Assembly (NCBI RefSeq): GCF_029227915.1
Contig: NC_079886.1
Span: 19,878,501-19,942,500 of the forward strand
DNA: 64,000 nt
Direction: 5' to 3'
From: Hydractinia symbiolongicarpus
Taxonomy: Eukaryota > Cnidaria > Hydrozoa > Anthoathecata > Hydractiniidae
Made by a program: the position numbers and the translations under genes. Shown piece after piece: positions 33,157-44,176 of the stretch (positions are counted from its first letter, which is position 1; the number at the start of each line of letters is the position of its first letter). Under the pieces are notes generated by a model. The model had not been told where the DNA came from, ran no database searches, and saw only the letters and a list, made by a program, of their open reading frames with translations.

Positions 33157-35853
33157 ATGGAATTTTACAGCATTGAGCACACAGAAGATGACATAGGTAA
33201 TATACCATTAGATATATCTTTTGGTGATTCTTTTGCCTCAGTAGACGACCAAGAAGACTCTTCGTATACCAGAGTAAAGGTGCTTGGCCGAGGAGCATTC
33301 GGAGAGGCTGTACTTTACAGGAAAACAACAACAAATGAATTGGTAGTTTGGAAAGAAATCAACTTAGTAAGAGCAACAGAAAATGAACGTAATGGTGCTT
33401 TAAACGAAGTGGAAATTCTATCCCAGTTACAACATGTTAACATTGTTGCTTATTTTAATGACTTTTTTGATGGCTCCTCCTTATTTATTGAAATGGAATA
33501 TGCTAATGATGGGTCTTTATATCATAAAATTGTTGCACAAGATGGCAAATCTTTTGAAGAAATTGAAGTTTTGCAGTATTTTTATCAGCTTATATCTGCT
33601 GTTGATTACATTCATGCATTTGGCATACTACACAGGGATATAAAAACTTTGAATATTTTTTTGACAAAATCAAAAATCATTAAGTTAGGAGATTTTGGCA
33701 TTTCCAAAGTTTTAGAAGAAACCTATGGAAATGCTGAAACATGTGTTGGTACTCCCTATTACATGAGCCCTGAACTTGTCAAAGGGGAATCCTATAATCA
33801 AAAGAGTGATATTTGGGCATGTGGTTGTGTCTTATTTGAATTGCTGACATTGAATAAAGCATTTCAAGCGAGTAACCACTTAAAACTGCTAGTATCCATA
33901 CTTGAGAAAGATCCTGGTGATATTAGTGATAAATACTCTAGCGAGATTAGAACTCTTGTGACGGAAACGTTAAAAAAAGAGGCATCGGAGCGACCATTTG
34001 CAAAACAACTTATGGCATTAGATGTTTTCAAAAAAGCGAAAGAATTTGTGTTAAATCAAACTAAAATAGCCGCTCCTCTAAGAAGAATATCGTCACAGCG
34101 ATCCATAACTCAACAGTCCACTTTTTTAAGTCCGACAGTGTCAACATTAACCAGTGACGTTTTTTATTGGGGTGGTGGAAAAGCTGTTCCTCAAAAGATA
34201 GAACGTTTTAGTGAAGGGAGATGCGGTATGCAAGTTTCTGCAGGTTTTTCACATTTTGCTGTTGTTACAATCGAAAAAGAATTGTATACTTGGGCGAATA
34301 TTCAAGGAGGCACCGAAATAGTGGGACAGTTAGGTCATGGTAACACAGCGATGTATCGCGCACCAAAGAAGGTTTCGTATTTTGACGGAATTGCAGTTAG
34401 CCAGGTTGCTTGCGGTGAAGACTTCACTGTGATATTAACATTGAGTGGCGAGGTATATACTTGTGGATCAAATTATTACGGTTGTTTGGGAGTGGGAGAC
34501 ACTAACGACGATGCTCTAACTCCAGTGCGAATTGATTCGTTAGATAATATCCCAATCCATAACATTGCTTGTGGAGATAGTCACGTTGTTGCGTTAACCA
34601 AGGAGAAAAAAATATACACTTGGGGGTGTGGAGAATATGGAAGACTTGGTTTGGGAAACGAAGAGGATTTTTCTTCCCCTCAACTAGTTAATTTGCCAGT
34701 GGGATATTCTGCTATTGTAGCCATAACATGCGGACGCGATAACACATTCTTGCTCACCATTAACGGTCACTTGCTGGCCTTTGGTAACAACGAACATAAC
34801 AAAATGGCTCTAAACCAGACTGTGCAATTTAAGCGCAAAGCGTTAACAGAGGATAACATCATTCATTTCACACATACTCCAACACCTGTGAGAGCACTAA
34901 GAAGTTACAAGCTTGTCTCAATCTCATCCGGAAAATCACACTCGGCAGCTATTGATGAGTTTGGTCGTTTGTTGACGTTTGGTAGCAATAAATACGGTCA
35001 GCTTGGTGTTAGAGATAACAAACCAAGGGATAACCCATGTTTAGTACGAGGAGACCTAAATGGCAAAATTGTTATGCTGTGCTCCTGCGGTGATGGATTT
35101 ACAGTGGCTGCTACGAAAGATAACCAGCTATTTTCATGGGGATTAAGTGATAATGGAAGGTTGGGTATTCAGTTAAAGGGCCGTAGTTACAGTTGTTCAC
35201 CTAAACCTATTTTTGGGTCGTTGCATAAAGTTGCTAGTTTATCAAGTCGTCATTGGGCCACCATCATCCTGGCAGAACAAATGCTTAGCTCCAAAGTAAT
35301 ACACACTAAAATGTTAAGTGTCAGCGAACAATCCGGTAAAAAAGTTATTGGTGATCATAAACCCATTAGTGCAGAAGATGCTAGCAGTTCTGGGAGTTTT
35401 AAATTTAACGAAGAATTGGACAACTACGAGAGTAAAGGAGAAAGCGCAGGTGTCGAGAATAACCACAAAAGCGATGGCGAGGATACATTACCCCCATGGT
35501 TGGTTGACGAAATGGATAACGCAGAATTTATACCTATGGGATCTGATGAGGACAATAGCGAAGTGTTCGAAAACATCAATGCAAATGCACCGTCTTTTCG
35601 CGAGACTTTTAGAAAAGTGAAGGAGTCTTCAAAATCATTTGAATCTTGCGAAAAATGTTTGAAGAAAGATCCAAGCTATTTAGAAGTAAGAGTTAAAGAG
35701 CTAGAGCTGGAAAACACTCGTCTTGAGAAGTTAGCGAAGGAACAAGAAGTTCTGATAAAATACCTACAAAAAGAACGAGAGTGTTATGCGAAGTACACAA
35801 ATCAAATGTTAGAGGTTAGCAAAGGTTCCTTACTGAATAATTCTGTCGAGTGA
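33157..35853 (+). CDS. NEK9: NEK9 (Nercc1) family kinase with RCC1 propeller, 898 aa
   Basis: NEK9 is a mitotic Ser/Thr kinase that in vertebrates acts downstream of PLK1 and activates NEK6/NEK7 during centrosome separation. The kinase domain spans about residues 36-290: glycine loop G44-x-G-x-x-G49, lysine K66 (VVWKE), E84, catalytic HRDIKTLN (159-166), DFG (179-181), and an activation loop ending GTPYYMSPE. An RCC1-type beta-propeller follows at about 334-706, with repeated WGxGxxGRLG blocks. After a disordered region, WLVDEMDNAEFIPM (about 781-794) matches a conserved NEK9 segment. A leucine-rich coiled coil closes the protein (about 841-880), where NEK9 dimerises. The domain order and linker motif separate it from NEK8, which lacks the C-terminal part. 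The 2.7-kb coding region has no introns. The ATG follows directly on a splice-acceptor-like AG. Confidence 0.95.
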   Translation: MEFYSIEHTEDDIGNIPLDISFGDSFASVDDQEDSSYTRVKVLGRGAFGEAVLYRKTTTNELVVWKEINLVRATENERNGALNEVEILSQLQHVNIVAYFNDFFDGSSLFIEMEYANDGSLYHKIVAQDGKSFEEIEVLQYFYQLISAVDYIHAFGILHRDIKTLNIFLTKSKIIKLGDFGISKVLEETYGNAETCVGTPYYMSPELVKGESYNQKSDIWACGCVLFELLTLNKAFQASNHLKLLVSILEKDPGDISDKYSSEIRTLVTETLKKEASERPFAKQLMALDVFKKAKEFVLNQTKIAAPLRRISSQRSITQQSTFLSPTVSTLTSDVFYWGGGKAVPQKIERFSEGRCGMQVSAGFSHFAVVTIEKELYTWANIQGGTEIVGQLGHGNTAMYRAPKKVSYFDGIAVSQVACGEDFTVILTLSGEVYTCGSNYYGCLGVGDTNDDALTPVRIDSLDNIPIHNIACGDSHVVALTKEKKIYTWGCGEYGRLGLGNEEDFSSPQLVNLPVGYSAIVAITCGRDNTFLLTINGHLLAFGNNEHNKMALNQTVQFKRKALTEDNIIHFTHTPTPVRALRSYKLVSISSGKSHSAAIDEFGRLLTFGSNKYGQLGVRDNKPRDNPCLVRGDLNGKIVMLCSCGDGFTVAATKDNQLFSWGLSDNGRLGIQLKGRSYSCSPKPIFGSLHKVASLSSRHWATIILAEQMLSSKVIHTKMLSVSEQSGKKVIGDHKPISAEDASSSGSFKFNEELDNYESKGESAGVENNHKSDGEDTLPPWLVDEMDNAEFIPMGSDEDNSEVFENINANAPSFRETFRKVKESSKSFESCEKCLKKDPSYLEVRVKELELENTRLEKLAKEQEVLIKYLQKERECYAKYTNQMLEVSKGSLLNNSVE

Positions 35854-36354
35854 AAGTAAAACGCCAGGATACAAAAGTGACGTATACATTAAATCACCAA
35901 AAAAAATATTTTATAAAAAAGCCTTGTCTTTTATAATATATGCAAAAAGAAATTTTTAATTAATGATTTTAACAATATACATTTTTAACATAAATTTAGA
36001 TTTAAGGGGAGGTTTTTTATGTCATATTTTTAAAGAAGATATCACAACAAATTTAAAACCATCGCCTTGTTGCGTGTTTCTTCGCTATGTCGCGTGTTGC
36101 AGAGTTTTTTAATTAATAAAACAAAGTTCGCTTAAGTTTACTTTTTAAATATAAAAACAACATTAAAAACACGCATAGTGATTTATTTTGAGAACCCAAT
36201 CCTACTGTTTATTTACTCAAACTTAAAAGGAAGAGCAGTACAGTTGACTTTCGATATTCCGAGCACTAGATGATATTTTTCGACAGCTTAAATGAGTTTC
36301 ACTGCCCATTATTAATAATGTATAAAAAAAAACTTTTTACGGTTTTTATCTATA
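35854..36354. other. 3' flank of the NEK9 gene
   Basis: No gene is visible. AATAAA at 36115-36120, about 260 bases after the stop codon, is a plausible polyadenylation signal. Confidence 0.45.
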
Positions 36355-36838
36355 CAGTACTCTTTAGCGTTAAATGGGACTCCGGATAAGTTGAGCTTTT
36401 ACTAATTAGGACCAAATTTCTCGATCTATTAGACTTCGTTAGCAATTGCATTAAAACATACTTCGCGTAAGTGAGACATCAATGCAATAGCTTTCCAGAA
36501 AACAGCAAAAAAATAAATTAAACTAAATAAATAAATTCGAATGATAAAAATCGAATGAAGAAAAAACAAAAAAGCACTGCTGACCGGAGTTAAAAATAAA
36601 CTTTTGTTACTGTCTAAAAGTCATGGAGTGTGAAGACGTTGGCAAAAAAAGAAGTAATAATCTTAAAACAATTACTAAACAATACAAGATATTGCGAGAA
36701 GTATAAAAAGTCTCAATAAGTGGGACATTTTAAGTTTTTTCCTTTAAAAAAGTCCTAGTTAGGGAGAGATTTGGTTAAGTGTGAGACATTCGCTAAGTAG
36801 GACGAACTTTAAAGGTTCCATTTAACGCCAGTGTACTG
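36355..36838. mobile_element. 484-bp pogo/Tigger-like MITE
   Basis: The left end CAGTACTCTTTAGCGTTAAA and the complement of the right end (CAGTACACTGGCGTTAAATG) are imperfect TIRs differing mainly by a 2-base indel. TA borders both sides (36353-36354 and 36839-36840). Inner words such as GGGACTCCGGATAAGTTGAG and TAAGTGGGACATT resemble the regulatory ends of pogo/Tigger elements. It has no coding capacity. Confidence 0.65.
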
Positions 36839-37982
36839 TATTATATTTTTTTCTCAATAATCATACATATTTTCGGCCATAACGTTATGAACGGTAATAC
36901 TGACAGCTGAATGATGGCAAATCAACAAGTTGCTGAAAATTGATGAAAAAATATAATGCAGATAAAATCATAAATTGAAGTTGTTGTTTTTGTATTGCAA
37001 ATTTTAGTCAGTGCGAGGTTTTTTGACATAAATATGTAGTTTTTACTTGAAATTTACCATAGTAGGTAAGCAGTATTATTTTATTTTGTCTTATTTTTAT
37101 TTTTAAAAGATTAGTATTTTAAATTTTTTAGTTAATGTATAATTTAATATTTTAGGATATAGAACTATTATTTCACATCGATTAACATTTCAAGACTTAT
37201 ACGAGCTTGAACAAATAGCACGGATTGTAAAATGTTTCAATCTAGTTTCTGTAACAGTATAGCATGTGTTTGTGTATGGAAAAAGATACACATCTTTATT
37301 TAAAAGAAACATGAAATTTGACTTGAGCCTGATTGTTTCTTAATATTTTTATTTCTTTAGTGTTCTTAAGTGTTTTTTTAAATTTTTCTTAAAATTATTT
37401 AATTTTTAATTTCCCCAGGAAACGTTTTTGAGGTCTTTACTTCGTGCTTGGTGTTCACATAAGAAGAAATGGAAGTAATTAAGGAAGATTGGGATCAAAA
37501 TATTTTTTACATCATGAGCCATTCAATAAGAGCTATGCATAAGCTATACTTATACACGAACTTCGTTAGTCCTAAACTTCAATCAATTCTCACAAAGATG
37601 TCTTCTTGTTTTTTTAGCCTACCAATGTTTATTAAAAAACGTGTAATATAAGTTTTCAACACTTTTATTCGTTTAATTTTTAAATTTTATTTAGAAATTT
37701 TTTATTTTGCGAGTTTGTAATTCTTGCATCAGCTTTTTGTGGTCTGAGAATTACACTTTGTTTATCAATGGTGACGATACTTGTAAAGAAATATTCAACT
37801 TTGTGATACTTTTCTGTTTATGTCTTTTTTTTGTTTAACATTTGTGACAAAATCCTCGTTATGGATAGGATACTACCATAGGTGATAGAAGCAAGAGTGA
37901 CAGAGTTATAGAATGTTTTTGTATGATACAAACTCTATTACCAAACAAAAAGGTTGGATGACATTATAGGGGTAAGTTAAAA
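36839..37982. other. Non-coding stretch
   Basis: No gene is supported. A 60-codon open frame at 37469-37651 starts with ATG but shows no domain or splice context. The sequence is T-rich with long homopolymer tracts. Confidence 0.45.
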
Positions 37983-38259
37983 TGACGTCACTCAGATATA
38001 TCAACAATGAGCTACTCTTCCCTTCCCACAATATATTTTAATTTCTTGGCAAAAACAAAATTGTTTGACACATGCAAAAAGTAGTTTTAATGACGTCATA
38101 TATGCGGCAAGTTTTTTATTTTTACGGTAAACACCATAAAGAATCGTTTCTCCAAAACAATGCTCATCCTATCAAACTTAGTACTTACCTTTATAAAAAA
38201 GGAATTTAAAGATTTTTAAAGAACTGTAATGACGTCATTGTGGTAAAAGAATGACGTCA
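37983..38259. promoter_or_regulatory. Cluster of four TGACGTCA (CRE-type) palindromes
   Basis: TGACGTCA occurs at 37983-37990, 38091-38098, 38230-38237 and 38252-38259. The octamer is the consensus for CREB/ATF bZIP dimers. Other copies in the window lie inside dispersed repeats, so this stretch may itself be a repeat rather than an enhancer. No promoter or gene start is evident next to it. Confidence 0.4.
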
Positions 38260-38591
38260 TTTCTGTGGATTTTATACCGAGTACTTGCTTGCTTGCACCA
38301 GAATCCTTAACCAAAATGTTGTGTTGCGCGAAAGTTTCATCTTATCTTATATTAAAATAAAAACCTGTGAACTTGCTTTGTAGGGCACAGTCACCTGAAC
38401 TAAATCTGAAAATTGTGCAAGTCGCCAGCCCTTTAGTGAAATTTCCATATTTGCGTGGCCATGATAACATCAAAATGTTATTTTTTGTCACCTGAATACC
38501 GTTTTGGGCCATAATTTGCCCCTAAAAAATAAGCCGCTCTTCTTAATTTCGACGACTATCGTTTGTGCAACTTTTGCTGATCTTGTTTTCT

Positions 38592-38639
38592 ATTCAATCA
38601 TGGAAGTAGAAATCTCTATTTCTACCTCCATGATTCAAT
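38592..38639. repeat. Short hairpin, 22-bp arms, 4-nt loop
   Basis: ATTCAATCATGGAAGTAGAA... (38592-38613) pairs with 38618-38639 with two mismatches around a CTCT loop. It could fold in RNA as a stable stem. No transcript evidence can be read from sequence. Confidence 0.65.
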
Positions 38640-39850
38640 ATAATCTCCTCGGGGATATGTGTGGGAAAATGTTTGTTTTAACATTGTTGTGGTTAGTGTA
38701 GAACAATAAAATTTTTCTTTTTGACATCGAGGCGGGTTTAGCCGTCAAGTAAGCGCTAGTGGCCCTGGCATAGGCAACAAACCTTAGGGACGAGGATGTA
38801 CTCGAAAGCTTTTCACCAAACGTAATAGTTTATATTGGAGTCATTCTTTATTCCCAAACGCTCCTAATGTCACGCGCGGTGGCGTCTCCATGTTTTTTCT
38901 TTTTTGAAGACATTTTTCTCACTTTCGAAGCTATTTTATCTATAAGACAAAATGAAAGAAGTCTTTAAAGTTTGGTCCAGATGAATGAAATTTTATGGAC
39001 TTTTTCTCAAATGATCTTCATTTGACAGCAGGTACATTTAGAAGTCCCAATCTATCTAGAGATTTTCAAGCACTTGTGAATATGACGTACGTTTCTCATT
39101 TTCAATTTTCTTTTATTTGCTTTATTCGAATTAAAAACCATACGCGTAGAACACGGTAACAATGGTGGCCTGAGTTGTGCTCGTGTGGTCTCAACGTTTT
39201 CATTTGTTTTTTAAGTACTTTTTTTCTCCTGTGCTTTTTAGCAGATTTCTTTATTTCAATTCCCTTTGTAGCTTATAAAAGTCGTTTCCTTATAAGCATG
39301 ATCTATCCATGTTTTTAGTATTGTTTGGCTAGGGAAAAAAGTTCAGAAGTATATAGCTACCAATTTTGCAAAATAAACTGACACCATTTGAGTATAGCTA
39401 GATGTGTTGTTTCATTGTAGCTACTAATTTAGGAGATGGCGAAAATAGTTGAGCACAACCTACAAATTAGAATACTGTGATCCTCAGAAGTCGATGGATC
39501 TGGAAATATTTATAGATGAGAGTTGTTGAGTTGGTGCATCATATGGTGTTAAATATAAGTTCCATTCTGGGATCCAGGTCGCAATGCTTAAATTCTTTTG
39601 ATCATTTTCAACTAAATTAAACAACATATTTGAATTCAAGATCAAATTTTATTTATATTTTTTAATATGGAAATTTTCAAGTTGATACATTAGGAGCCTT
39701 CGAAAATTTTTTTTGGGCTCCATTAGCGGGATATTACCGCTAAGGGGGGGAGAAGGTCTAAAGTATAAAAAAAAAATCCGCTAAGGATTGAGAAAATTCT
39801 TCCTCGTTTGTGAGCATAAATCCTCTTGTCATCAATTCCGATAACTTTTA
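38640..39850. other. Non-coding stretch with repeat fragments
   Basis: No gene is visible. A CTTAGGGACGAGGATG word near 38785 resembles one arm of the CTCGTCCCC foldbacks. G-rich CCGCTAAGG words appear at about 39735 and 39777 and return after the next element near 41532 and 41562. This suggests that the element at 39851-41463 inserted into an older repeat. Confidence 0.4.
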
Positions 39851-39959
39851 GGGGTCGTCTACAAATTTCGTATGATATTTTATACGAATATATACGAATT
39901 TAATTGCTTTTAATTTGTATAAAAATCGTATACAATTCGTATAGTGTTAAATAGTTATA

Positions 39960-40190
39960 CGATTTTTAAAAAATCTAATACGAATTTTATACGATTTTCA
40001 TACGAATTGTCATACGAATTATATTCTCTTTTATACGATTTTCATACGAATTGTCATACGAATTATATTCTCTTTCATACGAATTGTCATACGAATTGTC
40101 ATACGAATTATATTCTCTTTCATACGAATTGTCATTCGAATTATATTCTCTTTTATACGAATTTTCATACGAATTATATTTCGTTTTTAC
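39960..40190. repeat. TACGAATT minisatellite (left)
   Basis: Repeated CATACGAATTGTCATACG and ATTATATTCTCTTT blocks form irregular units of roughly 33-45 bases inside the left part of the TTA-flanked element. Open frames across it simply echo the repeat. Confidence 0.7.
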
Positions 40191-40196
40191 ACTTTT

Positions 40197-41130
40197 AAAA
40201 TGCGATCTAACAAAAACACTTCTATCGCCATTTTTCGTTTTTAAACTTTTAAAATGCGATCTAAAAAAACATTTCTATCGCCGTTTTTCGTTTTTAAACT
40301 TTTAAAATGCGATCTAAAAAAACATTTCTATCGCCATGTTTCGTTTTTAAACTTTTTAAAATGCGATCTAAAAAAACATTTCTATCGCCGTTTTTCGTTT
40401 TTCAACTTTTAACATGAGATCTAAAAAAACATTTCTATCGCCGTTTTTCGTTTTAAAACTTTTGAAAATGCGATCTAAAAAACACTTCTATCGCCGTGTT
40501 TCGTTTTTAAACTTTTTAAAATGCGATCTAAAAAAACATTTCTATCGCCGTTTTTCGTTTTTCAACTTTTAACATGCGATCTAAAAAAACATTTCTATCG
40601 CCGTTTTTCGTTTTTCAACTTTTAACGTGCGATCTAAAAAAAAACATTTCTATCGCCGTTTTTCGTTTTAAAACTTTTGAAAATGCGATCTAAAAAAACA
40701 TTTCTATCGCCGTTTTTCGTTTTTAAACTTTTTAAATGCGATCTAAAAAAATATTTCTATCGCCGTTTTTCGTTTTTCAACTTTTAACATGCGATCTAAA
40801 AAAACATTTCTATCGCCGTTTTTCGTTTTTAAACTTTTGAAAATGCGATCTAAAAAAAACATTTCTATCGCCGTTTTTCGTTTTTCAACTTTTAACATGC
40901 GATCTAAAAAAACATTTCTATCGCCGTTTTTCGTTTTTAAACTTTTGAAAATGCGATCTAAAAAAAACATTTCTATCGCCGTTTTTCGTTTTTCAACTTT
41001 TAACATGCGATCTAAAAAAACATTTCTATCGCCGTTTTTCGTTTTAAAACTTTTAAAATGCGATCTAAAAAAACATTTCTATCGCCGTTTTTCGTTTTTA
41101 AACTTTTAAAATGCGATCTAAAAAATATTT
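40197..41130. repeat. ~53-bp satellite array, about 18 units
   Basis: Each unit contains ATGCGATCTAAAAAAACATT, then TCTATCGCCGTTTTTCG, then a TTTTTAAACTTTT-like tail. Counting the GATCT words gives about 18 copies spaced 50-56 bases apart. From about 40740 to 41010, units with ACATG and units with GAAAATG tails alternate, giving a ~107-108-bp dimer repeated nearly unchanged. Related units occur inverted at about 41800-42060 and in the same orientation at 43434-43768. Confidence 0.85.
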
Positions 41131-41199
41131 TATTTTGAAACTCATATACGAATTTAATACAATGTCAAACGATTTTCTTTTTTTTAAAACCATACGCAT

Positions 41200-41400
41200 C
41201 TAATTAAAATCTCATACGAATTTTTTGTTAAACTCGTACGAATTTAACTCATACGAATTTAATTTAAAACTCATACGAATTTAATTTAAAACTCATACGA
41301 ATTTAATTTAAAACTCGTACGAATTTAATTTAAAACTCATACGAATTTTATACGAATTTAAAAAAATTTCATACGAATTTAATTACTGTATGGCAAAAGA
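41200..41400. repeat. ACTCATACGAATTTAATTT minisatellite (right)
   Basis: A unit of about 22-23 bases containing CTC(A/G)TACGAATTTAATTTA is repeated about six times near the right end of the TTA-flanked element. It shares the TACGAATTT word with the left minisatellite and with the element termini. Confidence 0.75.
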
Positions 41401-41463
41401 AAATTCGTATAGCATATACGAATTTTTTTTATACGAATTGCTACGAATTTTGTAGATGACCCC

Positions 41464-42099
41464 TTATCTACAAAACACGCCCCTGAGCCTACTAAGATTT
41501 ATCTGAATGTGTATATTTCATGGACGGAAATCCGCTAAAAGAGGGGGGGAGGGGGTCCGAATCTTAGCGGATATTGGGGGGGAAATTTTATTTAACAGCA
41601 AATTTGGCGTTAACGAAGATGAAAACTAAGGGGAAATGGGCTTACTGTTAAGGAGCAGGGGGAGGGGGAATCCGACTCTAGACAAAAACTGTTTGTCGAC
41701 GGCCCCTAAGGAATCGTCTCCAAGATCATTTCAGTTTTAATACAAAATGAAACGATTTTCATCTTATGGAAATTGTTTCAATATTTTTTTAGATCGTTTG
41801 ATAATTGTATCCTAGCGGCGATAGAAATGCTTTTTTAGATCGCATTTAAAAAATTTAAGAACAAAGAACGGCAATAGAAAAGCTTTTTTAGATCGCATTT
41901 TAAAAATTTAAGAACAAAAAGAAGCGATAGAAATGCTTTTTTAGATCGCATTTTAAAAGTTTAAGAACAAAAAGCAGCAATCAAAATGCTTTTTTAGATC
42001 GCATTTTAAAAATTTAAAACAAAGAGCGGCGATAGAAAAGCTTTTTTAGATTGGTGACTTGTGTATTTTACAGAACAAACAGCTCAAATGTCACTGGGA
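41464..42099. repeat. G-rich flank and inverted satellite cluster
   Basis: At 41532-41582 runs of five to seven G lie beside TTAGCGGA words. From about 41800 to 42060 there are about five units of the ~53-bp satellite in reverse orientation (GGCGATAGAAA, then TTTTTTAGATCGCATTTT). They are more diverged than the main array and lie outside its TIR element. Confidence 0.7.
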
Positions 42100-42704
42100 T
42101 ACCGTATTTTCCGGTATATAACCCGCACATCGTATAACCCGCAGCTTAGCTTTTTTAGTAAGTTATAAACTAGATGCTATCAGATAGCCCACACCTTCTT
42201 ATAACATGCATAAATTTTCAATCAATGTGTTTTACTTACCCGCACCTTTGAATAACTCGCATCGTGTTAAGAAAAAGAATTAGTGTATTTTTACTTACCC
42301 TAATCATTTTATAAAAATGGGCGTGTGTTCTGTTTTTTCATACTGGAGACAAGTGGGGGATGTTTAAACTGGTGAACACCAAACACGAGAACCGAGTGTC
42401 TGAACTAGCGACTCTCTCAGTCTTAACTTCCTTGTCTCGGTTTGCCGAAATAATAATGAATTAAAATTAATTCCACAAGTCGATATTCTGCTAATGCAGA
42501 AGATTGACAAACAAACAAACAAACAAAAACAACCATTCTATCAGGTTATAAACCTAAAGTAAAATCTCTGTTTTTTATAAATATTTAAGTTTTTTTGGCA
42601 CAAAAAATAAACAACATAATAATTATCACGGATTGTCTGTAACAGCGATGTACGGAACGTTCTTTTCTAATATTTATAGAATTTTGTTATCTATTTTTGT
42701 TATC

Positions 42705-44176
42705 TACAGTACAGTCCAGATGTAAGCGTACGCGTACGCTCAACTTGCAAAAAATAATTGCTTTCATTAAAAAAAACAATAGGATAGCGAGTTCTATTCA
42801 AATTGCGCGAAAATAATTGCTTCGTGTTAAGAACAAAAGCATAGCAAGAAACATTGTTTAAAAACAATACTATGCGCCAGAAAAAATTAAACGCGAAGGC
42901 CATTGAATTTTACAACGAAACTAATTATAGTAACGCGATTTTAATCTGATATATTTAAAAAACACAAGCTCTTTTAAAAAACAAGAAATGCAATGATCTA
43001 AATATTTTTAAAAAAACTAATGCTACTTTTAAAACTTTTAGTAATATTTCTTTATCGTCGAAATATATTTTTTAACATGCGAAACTTTTAAAAGTTCTTT
43101 TTATAAAAAGCAACGTTTAGCAACGCAAACGGGAAAACCCTATGTTCGGGACTTTTCCCTTCGCGATAAGATTTCGAAAACAAATTAAATTTTAAAACCG
43201 AAGAAAGAAAAAATCTAAAAATATAACTTTTGACGTTTTATAGTATCACCTACATTTTATTGTTAAAAACATTGTCTTTGTTTTTTTTCAGCGCAACAGC
43301 TCTATCTCTTAAAAGATTTAAACAATGCATCTCGCTGTCTATTTAGTTTTCGCGCAAATCTTTTATTTTATAAACTATCAAACAATGGATCGCCATGTCA
43401 CATTGATAGAGTTGATAACATTTTAAATACTTAAAACACTATCTAACGAAGCTTTCCTATCGCCGTTCTTCGTTCTTTAATTTTCTAAAAAATCATTTCT
43501 ATCGCCGCTCTTCGTTATTAAACTTTTAAAATGTGATATAACGAAGCTTTTCTATCGCTGTTTTTCGTTTTTAACTTTTAAAATGCGATCTAAAAAAAAA
43601 CATTTCTATCGCCGTTTTCCGTTTTAAAACTTTGAAAATGCGATCTAAAAAAACATTTCTATCGCCGTTTTTCGTTTTTAAACTTTTAAAATGCGATCTA
43701 AAAAAAACATTTCTATCGCCGTTTTTCGTTTTAAACTTTTAAAATGCGATCTAAAAAAACATTTCTAATAAAATTAAAGTTTCATTCTTTGTTAAAATAT
43801 AATAATTTCTATCTCTTAAAAGCTTTATTTAACCCGCGCAACCAACAATGCCTTCTCGCTAGTTTATTTAGTTTCCACGCAAAACATTTGTTTAATAAAA
43901 ATATTAAACAATGGCTCTTCGTGTCACATTGATAGAGTTGATAACATTTGCAATTATGCTATTGGGAATAGTTATGTTAACACTATTTAACAATAGTTAC
44001 GCGCAGTTATAATAAGCTATTTTTTCTTCGATAATCTTTTGTTTATTACGCGCAAGTTAATGACTTACAAGACTCGCAAGATAATTAATAAGAACAAAAG
44101 ACAAACAACTACCACCTCCGAGAAAAAGGTGTGAAACTTGAGCGTACGCGTACGCTTACATCTGGACTGTACTGTA
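42705..44176. mobile_element. Inner TIR element with perfect 39-bp ends, 1.47 kb
   Basis: The left end 42705-42743 is an exact reverse complement of 44138-44176, starting TACAGTACAGTCCAGATG. TA at each edge is the likely target duplication, as in Tc1/mariner/pogo elements. Each TIR contains the 16-base palindrome AGCGTACGCGTACGCT (42725-42740 and 44141-44156), a plausible transposase-binding site. Perfect ends suggest recent activity. The inside is AT-rich, without a transposase, and includes a cluster of ~53-bp satellite units. Confidence 0.8.
43434..43768. repeat. ~53-bp satellite cluster inside the inner TIR element
   Basis: About six units of the same satellite as at 40197-41130, in the same orientation, are recognisable by TTTCTATCGCCGTTTTTCG and ATGCGATCTAAAA. 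The first units are diverged and the last three are close to the main-array consensus. Confidence 0.8.

Larger units (their letters stand above)
39851..41463. mobile_element. TTA-flanked TIR element carrying a satellite array, 1.6 kb
   Basis: The ends GGGGTC(G/A)TCTACAAA(T/A)TTCG match over 22 bases with two mismatches (39851-39872 and the complement of 41442-41463). TTA borders both sides (39848-39850 and 41464-41466). A 3-bp TTA/TAA duplication with G-rich ends fits PIF/Harbinger elements, but no transposase is present and the class is inferred. The interior is almost entirely tandem repeat: TACGAATT-based minisatellites next to each end (about 39880-40190 and 41130-41440) and an array of about 18 copies of a ~53-bp unit in the middle (about 40197-41130). 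Confidence 0.7.

Noticed and set aside
35318-35620. 100-codon frame within the NEK9 gene
   Set aside because: It is an out-of-frame shadow of the NEK9 coding sequence.
40743-41109. Open frames of 87-106 codons on both strands with a repeating 36-residue pattern
   Set aside because: They are translations of the ~108-bp satellite dimer; a period divisible by three keeps frames open on both strands without any coding function.
40197-41130. CRISPR-like array
   Set aside because: Units are contiguous and similar over their whole length, with no unique spacers, and the DNA is animal. It is a satellite.
41542-41582. Second G-quadruplex candidate
   Set aside because: The G-runs are long but the third run is about 20 bases away, so the usual loop-length rule is not met.
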